Position numbers and translations under genes: made by a program. A stretch of DNA of 64,000 nucleotides, from NCBI GenBank assembly GCA_964017125.1, contig OZ024912.1:65583890-65647889 (forward strand). The letters run 5' to 3'. The stretch is from Flabesymbios commensalis (Eukaryota; Annelida; Polychaeta; Terebellida; Flabelligeridae). Shown here one piece after another: positions 11,825 to 22,600 of the stretch. Under the pieces are notes generated by a model. The model was not told where the DNA came from. It saw only the letters and a list, made by a program, of their open reading frames with translations, and ran no database searches. Positions within the stretch are counted from its first letter, which is position 1; each line of letters starts with the position of its first letter.

Positions 11825-12649
11825 AATAGCAAAAGAGTACAACTGAGGGCATTACATTTTGTGTGGGTTTTCTGGCTTATTTGAATTATTTTCTGACCAA
11901 ATTTACGTAAAATTCATCAATAAAAAATGACAGATAACATTGAATTTTATTTTACAGCAAATTGAATAAGACATGGTTTTTGTCATATTTTGGAGGTATA
12001 CATACTGACGCTTAGCAACATATTCCCCTCCTGTGGGGTGAATACTTAGGGTGCAAATATCAGTTAGACAAAACAAATAAGCATTTCATCAACTCAATAC
12101 ATTAATTTGCTTCACTTTAGCTAATTTTGAACTATTAAAACATTTAAATTTTCCATATTTGTCCAATTACTCTAAATTTCTATGTTTCCATGGCAACGGT
12201 TAGAAGGGGAAATAACTTAGGGTACTGATTTTATGTGTATTTTGACTACTCGTCAATTTTACTAATTTGGACCAAACTTGCAGAAAATACAGTGTATAAT
12301 AAGGAAGCAGGGACAGGCAGATTTATTTATTGTGAAATTGAATAATGAAGTATTTTTCTCAACTTTTGAAGTGGTGTAAAACTGATGCTTAGCAACAGAT
12401 TTCCCTCTCAAATGGTATTTACCTGGGGTCCAGAAGTTTAATATGAGGTATCTGATTTATCTCTTATATGTATCAGATAATTGTTCTGTAAAAGAAATAT
12501 ATCTTCATAGATTATTTTGTAAACATATAACGAAATTTCCCATTTTATTTCTGCAATTCAATACAACAAAAACTATTTTTAAACTAAAAATCAGGGAAAT
12601 TTAATTGAGGCTGGTTACCATGGCAACGCCATAATAGGGGTGGAGTTGT

Positions 12650-12701
12650 GAGAATAAATTATAATATTGTTTTGGGCTACCCCATCTGTTTTACATCATT
12701 C
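12650..12701 (-). repeat. Right arm of the 4.4-kb spaced inverted repeat
   Basis: Reverse complement of 8308-8362; it contains TTTTGGGCTACCCCATCTG. A weaker relative, CTGATTGGGGTAACCCATCC, lies near 21483. See the left arm for discussion. Confidence 0.6.
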
Positions 12702-13348
12702 GGGAAAATTTAAGGGTGATTAAGGAAAAAATGGGGAAAAGCAAAATATTTGTAAATACTAGATACATTTAACAAAATTAAGTCAGCACAGATTTTAGAT
12801 CAACACCAATGAAGTCAGCAGTGAATGGGTTAAGTAAAATATTAAATTAAAAAAAATTACGCGAATGTATAGGTTTAATGCCGGATTAACTTCACCTCGA
12901 TAACTTGTTAATGATTACCGTCAGTCCCATGTACATAAACTTTCATTCCATATACGATTACTAACTGATTAGCACCACGTCTTCGAAATAAGAGTATGCC
13001 ATAGTCCCGGATTCGGGCTTGCTTCTGTCGCGATATTGCCATGATTGTGCAGAAAGCGACGTAAAGCAATATTCATATTCATATATATATATAGCACCAC
13101 GTCAATAATTCACTGATTGCAGCCATTCAGATGTTCATAATCTTTTCTTCTATCTACCTGCTACTAGATTAGCTCTACGTCAATAATTTACTGAGTTGCG
13201 TCAGTCAACTGTACACAATCAATTACTGATAGACAGTAGGCCAATAGATGTCGACTCTTTAATGGAAAATCAGAAATTAATTAAAATATATAGACGTTTG
13301 AGCGAGCCACAAGACACACCTATACCTATAGTGTCCTCAGCTCTATTG

Positions 13349-13512
13349 TGTTAGGGCCAGACAAGTGTGTGACCTGCTGTGACGACCAGCTAGACACTGT
13401 ATTCTCGGCAGAAGTCGGCCTTCACCCAGTCTGTATAAGTTATCAGCACTTAATATATTGTACACATTTACACTATAAACCAGTAAAGATTACATTGGTA
13501 TCAGAAGTGGGG
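13349..13512 (+). mobile_element. Possible LTR and primer-binding-site remnant
   Basis: A segment that begins TGTTAGGGCC and ends GATTACA (13349-13494) is followed directly by TTGGTATCAGAAGTGGGG, which resembles the primer-binding-site region next to a 5' LTR. No matching second LTR and no gag or pol were recognised nearby. This would be an old LTR-retroelement fossil. The call rests only on end bases and the TGGTATCAGA motif. Confidence 0.3.
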
Positions 13513-13919
13513 ACCAGAGAAAAAAACACTGAAATAAAGTTCAGCGCAGTGGTCCCTGTTGGCAAGGTGGCAGCGGCAAGAGTATGGGTGAAAGTATTTC
13601 AACCTTAATAAACAACTCGGCATATATTAAATTAAAAGGTTCATATCATTAAACATGAATAAGTTTAAATCTGTTTTAAATTAGCAAAAGATACCCACCT
13701 GTCATGCTTTGCTGTGCTGAGTGCTGAGTGTTCACACCTCCCCCTACGCCTTCAGCTGTGCTGAGTGTTCCCCTCCGGCTAGGATATATATTTCCCCTGC
13801 CTTGGCTAGGATCTATATCCCCCTGCCTTTCATATTGACGCCAATATAGAATGTGTAAAATATAATATATAAAATAGTAGTTTTTACACCTATAATGGGA
13901 ACGAAATGTTTAAATGATT

Positions 13920-14540
13920 TCCTGCCTAATCCTATGGGACTAGTTTTAATTTTTTTTTAATGCATTTTATTTCAAAATTCAAGTCATAGTGAGGGGGAAC
14001 ACTCAGCCCAGCTAGTATGTCATATAGACTAGCTATTTTTAAATTCATTTTATTTCAAAATTTATGTCATGCCAGGAAAATTCATGTCATACCAGTGGGG
14101 AACACTCGGCCCAGCTAGTTGTTTAATTCATTTTACTTCACAATTCATGCATAGGCTACTAAGGGGGAGCACCCAGCGAGTGTATGATATAGACTAGCTG
14201 TTTTTTGATTCATTTTATTCCAAAAGTCATGTCATATTAAGGGGGGGGGACACTCAACCCAGCGAGTGTATGATATAGGCTAGCTAGGTTTTAAAAAAAA
14301 ATAAAAAATGACTTATTTTAAATTATTTTATTTTAAAATTCATGTTATATTGAAGCAGGAACACTTTCATCTTTTTTCATCAACTTTTCATCATTTTGAC
14401 ATTTTTGGGGGAAAACTCAGTCAAAATAGTGTAAGCCTATGTTACATTGTCTAGCTGTCAAAATAATCATGTCATAATTTTTTTCAAGCTTGTCATTTCT
14501 TATAACAGTCAAAATAGTGTATGTCTATTATGATATAGAC
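13920..14540 (+). repeat. Tandem repeat, about 130-bp unit, about five copies
   Basis: Units share TTCATTTTATTTCAAAATTC, GTCATA, a G-rich run, AACACTCAGCCCAGCTAGT and ATATAGACTAGCT. Copies are diverged. Related pieces occur at 13730-13790, 14690-14890 and 15326-15345 (GGGGAACAACCAGCCCAGTA). Confidence 0.75.
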
Positions 14541-14544
14541 TAGC

Positions 14545-17000
14545 TAGTTGAAAGATAATAATGTCATCAGTTGTTCCAAAGGCCATGTCATTCTGGAAAA
14601 ATAAAGTCATCATTTTTTTAATTCATGTATTGCATATGATAGAATAGACCAGCTGGTTGAGAAATGGAAAATATATTGTTTTTCCAAAATGAATCACCAT
14701 GTGGGGGGGGGGTGGGGTACATTCAGCCGAGAAGGGAGAACACTCTGTTCTAATTCAAAATCCATGTTGACCTTTTTTGATAAAAAAGTTTGTCAAATTC
14801 ACATTTTTCAATTCATTTCTTGGGGATCGCGAAGGGGGAACATACAGCCAAGAGGGAAGAAGGGTGGGAGAACGCTCTGTTCTAATTGTATTTGCACAGC
14901 GAGTGACTAATAGGGTAGCAAATAATGTGTGCCTAAAGCACCCTGTCCAGTCAAGGAGTTTGATCGAATCGCTCAGTTAGAAGGGTAGAATTAGAGACTA
15001 CCATTAGACTAGTACTTGATGAAAGGTAAGGCCTAGACCAAGATTAATTGTCATTAAATTATTAAGATATAGGCCAAGTGAAACTAGGTCAATTCTCAAC
15101 AGATTTTCATGAAATTTAGCAAGGACTATTTGCCAGTAATCCCCCAAATACTGTAAAATTTTAGTTGAAAAATATTCAAAAGTTTAAAAGTTATGGCCTA
15201 GACCATCTGGCATGTTTCATTAATGCAATTCAGGGCTTAAAACGGAATTTAATTTAACCGGTTTAATGGGTTCTTATAGACTATAGAGGGACGCCGTAAT
15301 TAGAAAATTAATAGGCCTAGTCTACATGAGGGGAACAACCAGCCCAGTATAAGACAGGAAGTAAACATTGCCGTAACCAAGGGTGACACGCATGCGCACC
15401 GACCCCAGGGGGAAGCACTGGACGGGGGAACTGCTGGCCCGCCACACCTGAAATATTCCAAGTCTGAGCTGACAAAGGCAGATTCAAATAAATATAGATG
15501 TTTTCTTCCTCATTTTTTACCAATTGTCATAAACTGTTTTTTTTAATAAAGACAAAAAATGTAGAGAGTTTTCAGTAGTTCAAATGGGGATTGGTAGCTG
15601 ATTCCAGTAACTGTTAAGCCTATATTTTTTTATAGCAGCAATGTATGAGAGAGAGTTCTCTCCCGAATGGTGGCCCTGGGCAGAACCAAAGAGAGAAATA
15701 ACACTATGTCTGGTGTCATAGGAGTGTCGTTCCTAGACCATGGAAATGTCCTTCCTTAAATAGTGAGGTGTTTTCCATGGCAATAAAGGCTCAATATATC
15801 AGGATGCCACATCAAAAAATACGCATCCCAACATTATACGTGCTTTAACTAACAGCATTCTTGGCAACCTCACCTGCAATTTGTGGATATGTAGATAATT
15901 AGAGAAATGTATCTTTTATGGTCGAGAGTGGTTGCCAGATAAACAAACGTGGGGATTCCCCGTGGTTTTCATATATTCCTGCCTTGGCATGTCACACAAA
16001 GTTGGCGCATTCCGCTGATTAGCCTTTGTAGTTTCTTATGAACTTTGTTCTATCTATCAAATCAGGTAGACTAGACTATGGTATAGTCTATACTATAGCC
16101 TATAGGGCCTACTACAATTCGGGGCAAGAAATTGGCACCGTCTGATCGTCCGAGACAATTAACCAAGATTGCAAGAATCTGGGGTTAAGTGAGTTTAAGT
16201 TCTGGGAGTGGGAAGGACGAAAAATATAATGTATCTGAAAAATGGGAAAAAAAGAAATATGGAAAATGACAAGAATTTATAATTGGGAACTATAATGTGA
16301 GGGTGTGCTCCTCTTTCTAGGGAGAGAGTTGAGCTCCTGTATTAACACAGTGTTGCCCGTCAATAAGCTGAAAAGCTGATTGAGTTTAAATCAAATCAAA
16401 TCAAATCAAGCTCAGTTTCACTGCCACTGGTACTGGGCTTGTCCTACCACCAGTGAGTGTAGGCTACTGCAGTAGGCCTACTGGACGAGTTCCCCTGCTG
16501 CACAGGCATATCTGGTCTAACTTTGCTAATACACAAAAAAATCCACCAAATTTTTAGGGATGTTGTGGGAAGATGAAAACTGGTCTGAGAAAAATTTTGT
16601 TAAAAAATTACCGAGCAATTTGAAGAAACGCTACTCCCAGGATCTGGTGGAACAGACTGTAGGTCGGTCACTTATGCAGCAGTCAACGAATTCATCGACA
16701 CCCCCCACCGCGAGGCTATGTGGGGGATTTGCTTTTTGGGTGTCCCAAAAACACAAAAGTCCCCACAACCAGGGGCACATTTTATGTCAAAATCCCCTGA
16801 TAACCCCCAGGTAAAACCCAACAGGGTGGGATAAATCTCCTGTTTTGTATTTATAAATGATTTCTATCAATAATAATCAATATGTTACGACAGACCTACC
16901 TCATTGCGTAACATTTAAATTAGCATTTTAAATTAATATTAGGACACAATTATAATACAATTTGTAATCAACTAGGCTACTTAGTCTAGTAGGCCTATTT
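14545..17000. other. Stretch without a supportable gene
   Basis: Holds scattered fragments of the preceding repeat and an (AAATC)n run at 16388-16411. An 84-codon ORF at 16560-16814 has an ordinary-looking first half, but no domain was recognised and its second half is proline-rich repeat-like sequence. Confidence 0.5.
16388..16411 (+). repeat. (AAATC)n microsatellite
   Basis: About four and a half tandem AAATC units. Confidence 0.8.
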
Positions 17001-17019
17001 GGCCTACATGTATATTAAT

Positions 17020-17665
17020 GCCCCTCACCTCTTGCCATCACCTTGAACATGGCTGACGCCCAACGCCCCTCACATCACCTTGAACATGGCTGACGCCCCT
17101 CGCCCCCTGCCATCACATTAAACATGGCTGACGCCCCCCACCCCTTCCCATCGGCATGAACATGGCTGACGCACCAATCCCCCCCCCCCCCGCCATCACT
17201 TTGAACAACGATTTGTAATCAACTAGGCTACTTAGTCTAGTAGGCCTATTTGGCCTACATGGCTATTAACACCCCTCACCTCCTGTCATCACATTGAACA
17301 TGGCTGACGCCCCTCACATCACCTTGAACATGGCTGACGCCCCTCACATCACCTTGAACATGGCTGACGCCCCTCACCCCCTGCCATCACATTGAACATG
17401 GCTCCCCTCACATCACCTTGAACATAACTGACGCCCCTGCACCCCCTCCGATCACATTGAACATGGCTGACGCCCCTCACCCCCATCACCTTCAACATGG
17501 CTGACGCCCCTCACCCCCCCCTTGCAATTACCTTGAACATGGCTGACGCCCCTCCCATCACCTTGAACATGGCTGACGCCCCTGCACTCCCTCCCATAAC
17601 CTTGAACATGGCTGACGCCCTTGCACCCCCCCCCCTATCACCTTGAACATATATGACTGTCGCAC
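17020..17665 (+). repeat. Minisatellite, about 27-30 bp unit, roughly 17 copies
   Basis: Units read CATCACCTTGAACATGGCTG followed by ACGCCCCTCAC, with length variation in the C-rich part. A 50-bp segment (ACTAGGCTACTTAGTCTAGT then AGGCCTATTTGGCCTACAT) stands at 16970-17010 and again at 17221-17262, so part of the array was duplicated together with its left flank. Confidence 0.9.
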
Positions 17666-18631
17666 ATCAACCCCTCCACTGAACTTGAACATGACAGCTT
17701 CAATGTTTTGTAAAATTAAAACTATTATTTTATAGCAGTCACTTGAATAGTCAGAATGATTATCAATATAAACAAATCCCGTGATTCCAATCTGGGGACA
17801 AAACTTGAGAAAACCCCCACACCCCAGGGGCTTGAACAAACAGCAAACCCCCAGGTAACCCCCGTGCTAACCCCCAGGCTGCCCCGCGGTGGGGTGGGTC
17901 GGGGAATACATTGTCTGCTGCATTAGTCTTAGATAGGGACATCACAAAAAGTCATTTTGTCATTTTTGATGACACTGCAATAAAAGACATTTTTTTCTTG
18001 GTTTGTTTGTTCTTTCTGCTCACTATTAGTATTATTAGGCCTACTGCCTAGGCCTAATGGTAGAAATAAAGCCATCATTGTAGAATTAGAAGCGTTTTTT
18101 GTTTTGAATGGCACTTTTACCACCTTTTCTGGGGGTTCCCATCATTTATCGCAATTAGGAAAAATGATGCCAGGTCTCGCCTATAATAGTAGGCCAGTTG
18201 CAACAAATGCTCGAAGAGGAACGTGGAATAGGCTTGCTGTGGCCCCTACTGATAATCTTTTTACACAAATTTAATTTTTTTAATTGTTGTGAAAAAAATG
18301 CAAAAAACAGAAATAGACTATGTCCACTGCCCTACAGAGATGCATACAGGTTTGTGGGGAAGAGGGGGAGGTCCCCCTTCAGTGGTAAAATAGGAGGGAA
18401 TGGCAGTAGGGAAGTCTGACAAATTAGGGGGGCCATAATGGCAAGCACGCAAGATCATGATGATAGTCCGTAAGCAAAAGAGTAAAAGTAAACACTTTCA
18501 TGTAACATGTACAATACAATTTTTACCCCTCAGCCATTAAGTTAACTGATGAATTTTGTTTATTTTCTACAGACATGACCTAAGTGCCTGGGCGATTCAT
18601 CCCATATATTTTTTTTGGCTCAAAGCCATAA

Positions 18632-18965
18632 GCGGCCATTTTCCAAGATGGGTGCCTAAAAAACTTGTGGGCAACATAACTTTTGAACTGTTGGTTGGAT
18701 TGCATTGAAATATGGTGTGGTTGTTCTCTAGGTTTTATTGATGATGTGATTAACTTTTAGGATGAATCAATTAAAAAGAAAATGGCTGCCGTAGCCATTT
18801 AAAATAGGATGGCCGCCTAAAAAGCTTGTGGGCACAATAACTTATGAACCGTTGCTTAGATTACATTCAAATTTGGTATGGTGTTCTCTAGGTATTTCTG
18901 ATGATCTGATTAACTTTTGGGATGAATCCATTAAAAACAAAATGGCTTCCGCAGCCATTTAAAAA
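18632..18965 (+). repeat. Two diverged tandem monomers, about 170 bp
   Basis: Each unit holds a CTTGTGGGCA..ATAACTT.TGAAC.GTTG block, GGTGT..TTCTCTAGGT, GATTAACTTTTGGGATGAAT and AAAATGGCT.CCG.AGCCATT. A partial relative lies at 21332-21420. The layout, with an ATGGC(C)G core and a GTGGGC(G)..ATAACTT block, resembles the internal arrays of the two Helentron-like elements further right. Confidence 0.6.
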
Positions 18966-19120
18966 AAAAAATTGACATGGTGATAGATGGGGTCATTTTG
19001 TTCTCATTATTTCTTGATATTGATGGACAGAGACTACGGCTGTGGGGTCCTGCCATTGATTGATGGCTATTTTCTTTTTTGAAAGACAAATGCAAAGGGT
19101 ACAGACTCCATACTTATTAA

Positions 19121-19354
19121 CCCTTACACTGTTATATTCGTGTTCGTGTTTAATTTGTTTCATAATCTATTCGAATTATTTTGAAGTTATTGTTAACATT
19201 AGTGTGTTTTTCAACATCAAGATTTGCAAATACTAGGTCTCAAATTAAACAAATATGAGTAATTTTCACCTACTTGAAGTTGTCAGTCATGCCATGGTAG
19301 CGAGACACAACTTCAAGTGGGTAAAATTTTTTATGTAGTGCTTTAGTTTAAGGG
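19121..19354. mobile_element. piggyBac-like MITE with an internal palindrome (TTAA element)
   Basis: TTAA stands at the left (19117-19120) and TTAT at the right. The ends are CCCTTACACTG and, inward from the right, CCCTTAAACTAAAGC. The right half carries an imperfect palindrome at 19270-19329 with arms TTTTCACCTACTTGAAGTTG and ACAACTTCAAGTGGGTAAAA. It belongs to the same family as 44502-44738. It lies 140 bp upstream of the first coding exon of the Deltex-type gene. Confidence 0.7.
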
Positions 19355-19500
19355 TTATTTGAGCATGTTCCTATAATTCTATATAAACGTCACACCAAAA
19401 TCTCTGAAGTGGACACCACTATTAATGAAATTTTGCTTATTGATTTACTTCCAAAATTATGTCATTTAATTGTTTCTTTTAATACATTTTTGCAGGTAAA

Positions 19501-19666
19501 ATGGCAGCTGTGATAGTGAGTGGGATACCTGGTACAATTTGTGATAAAACTGACCTCTACAGTCACTTCAGTCAACACAGCAGTGGTGGGGGCTACATAC
19601 AATATCTTCTGTATCCATTTCAAAGTGATAGAAACAAGGCTTTGGTTTCTTTTAAAGATGCAACAG
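19501..19666 (+). CDS. Deltex-type gene, coding exon 1 (RRM-like)
   Basis: Starts MAAVIVSGIPG and ends KALVSFKDAT, an RRM-like first half as in the N-termini of DTX3L and PARP14 family proteins. The donor is CAG/GTAGGT. It joins exon 2 (AAENVVRKKQ), which supplies the last RRM helix. Confidence 0.85.
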
Positions 19667-22600
19667 GTAGGTTGGCTACCGGTTTTTAATTCGGTGGACA
19701 CTATTTCAAGTGGTGAATGCCAATAACTGTATAATATTAGACTTGCATGAACTTAATTAGTTTATTGTGTCAAATTTTGTCTTCAAATCATATTGAATGT
19801 AATAGAGGCATTTTGGAGGTTCTTGAACACTACGTTTGGCAAAAATCGTTTTTCACAACCACAAATTACCACTGATCTGCTTTATACCTTTTTATATACT
19901 GTTCTTGTATTTTGTTTAGCTGCTGAAAATGTGGTCAGAAAGAAACAGAGACTCTTTGGCAGTAACCTAGTCATGTCCCAGCCTGCAACACAGGTTAAAA
20001 TGTACTTTATTGAACACTCTCCCAGAGTCAGACTGTGCATTTTGCACTCCTTTTTCACAACATAAATATTGACTAAGATTAGAAAAAATAGGCAAAAATT
20101 GCCAATTATAAGCCTATGTGATCTATTTAGAAAATGTCATCTGTGAAATTTTACATCAGTACTTGTCAATCGTTGGTCTATGATGACACATCCAGGAATT
20201 TGTTAAATAAATAATCCAGTTTTTTTTTTTAATTTTCAGGTGTTTTCAAACTTGTCTGCAGAGTTGGACCCACTGACAGTAGCTTGTATTCCCGATGTGC
20301 CTGCCTATATGAGAAAGCTGAGACGTGATGTGGGAGTGGAAGTTAAACAATCTACTGATAATGATGCCATTATTTTATATGGATCAATGTGGCAAATAAA
20401 GGTATCGTTTGCATCTGTTTTATCATGTTTTTATCATACATGTCCAGTCTTTCCCAATAAGGTCAAAATTTCACTGGAGAGTAGGTCCTGTAAACTTGAA
20501 ACTTTTACCATGTTTACCAGATCAAAAGAAATGTCGCCGGACAGTAGGTGGTCAATTGCCTATTCTCACCTTGTGAGACCAAAAAAACGACCAAAAAACA
20601 AAACTGACCAAAAAAATAACCGGATTGTATGTCAGATGTGGCTGGGTATTTTGTCGGACCTACCTCTGTTTTAACAGACATGTCCGGTCGGTCAGACGTT
20701 ATTGGGAAAGACTGCTTGTCAATATCAAGTAGCATATTTTTTCACCAAAAAAATATCTGAAAAAAAAATCATCTAGTTTTTACCACCCTGACTGCTGACT
20801 GGGTTTCAATAAACACTGGCTTTCTAACATTTATTTGTTTTTGAAAGAGTTTGATATATTGAGTGAGTCATATTTATAATTTTGAAAAATGAATATATTT
20901 CTTTTATTATAGCAAGAAGCCAGAAAATATTCTATTAACAAATATGTTGTCACTAAATTTCGCCCTTTATAATTGCATTTATCTACGAACTGAAAGCTTA
21001 CATCATCATTTACATGATTTAGTCACAAGACAAGTAGTTTTGTTTTCATAATTCACCCTTTTTTTTGAAAATGTCTTTATGCTTTAAAAAAATTATTGAC
21101 CTTGTGACTGTCACAGGAAGTGCAAGACAAGTTGGAAGCAGTTCGCATTGAGCAAGAAAATCAGATGAAGAAATCATATAACAGAGATTTTGTATGTGAG
21201 TAATTAAGCATTCCCAACACTATCAGAAGCTTATAGTGTTTGACACCGATGCCACTGGTCTATCCATCAGTTTAGTTAATTCTCACTAAAAAGTGGACTG
21301 ATGAATTTTGTTTATTTTTCAGAGACATATTCTATTCAAATTCGATGTGATGTTTCCCTATGTATTTCTCATGATCTCGTTAATTTTTGGGAAGAATGCA
21401 GTGAAATAAATTGGTGACGGTAACTGTCTTAAAAAATAATGACATCAGTGGTATGCGAGGACATTTTTAAAATAATTTTTAAAACTGATTGGGGTAACCC
21501 ATCCAACTTTTAGTCATTTCTTGGGCCAATATTTTGATGTAGGCGTAATAGACACTCATTCCAGGGATACAAAAATGATAGTCCCCCCTTTATCAATGGA
21601 GCTGGAGAAGTATGTTGAAAGATCAAACCACCAACATCAAGATGTTTGATTTAAAAAAATCATAGTAAAAATTTGTTTAAATCTGTTTTGTTTAGAGGTG
21701 ACTAAATTAACCTTTTGTTTGTGACAAATTGACTACGGTTGAAACAGCTGAAAATTCTTCACCAGAAATATAAAACCTTATTATCTCAGTGTGACCCACG
21801 ATATAGATACAGTATTTTGCCTCAGCGTTGGTGCAGGTGTCAGGGTTGGTCCACAAGTCTTAAAAAGTCCTACATTGGAATTTTAAAATTAAAATTTAAG
21901 GCCTTAAAATGTCTTGAAAACAAAGGTTTTGTCAGTCAAGGTCTGGGAAAGGTCTTAATTATTAGGCACCCAATTTTTCTGTTGAAATGTGTGTGCTTGT
22001 TAAAAGACTGGCATCAATATAAGTATTTGTTAATATTTCCCGGCATAAATGCATACCACATGGGTCCCAGCTAACACATCAGCAGTTATAGCCCAACATT
22101 GACACATTATATTGGATTGTATTGCATTGAAAAACAAATTTGAATCCCTGAATAGGTCTTAAATTTGTTAAATTGTATGTCTTAAAAAGGGTTTAAATTT
22201 ACTTATCCAAAAGCTGCAGAAACCCTGGGTGTGCACATTTTAAATTTCTGTACCATATCTGAGGAACTATCTGAGGAACTACTTGTCTGATTGTCTCCAA
22301 ATTTTGCACACACCTCTAGGTGGTTCATATATGCATTTTGTAACTGTACTTGCACTTTGGCTTAATTTATAACTAGTAGGAGTCGTTCTGTTCCATACCA
22401 GGGACCTCCTATGCACTTCATCTTCGATTTGACCTAAATTTTCACTAAATGTTGGTTATCCATTGAAATGTAAAAATCTGAAAAGCTTTAGTAAGTAAGA
22501 ATCTCTGAGTGTTCTGAGGTGAGTTACTACACCCTTGTGAATATGAAAGGAAACGTTTTCAGACATATTTTCAGCTGCCCAGAATCTCATGTGGGCATTC

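Larger units (their letters stand above)
11170..12410 (+). repeat. Tandem duplication, units of about 570 and 660 bp
   Basis: The block CTTGCATGCC...ACAAAATACC...GTTGCCATGGCAAC...ACATTTTGTGTGG at 11190-11300 recurs at 11757-11862. The block ATGGCAACGGTTAGAAGGGG...TTTTGACTAC..GTC...GAAGTATTTTTCTCAA at 11531-11705 recurs at 12188-12362. The copies are clearly diverged. No coding sequence seen. Confidence 0.8.

Noticed and set aside
13348-13608. 86-codon ORF
   Set aside because: It runs across the possible LTR remnant and has no recognised domain.
20402-20674. Open frame continuing after coding exon 3
   Set aside because: A GT donor stands at 20402, the next exon joins in phase, and the extension runs into a MITE.
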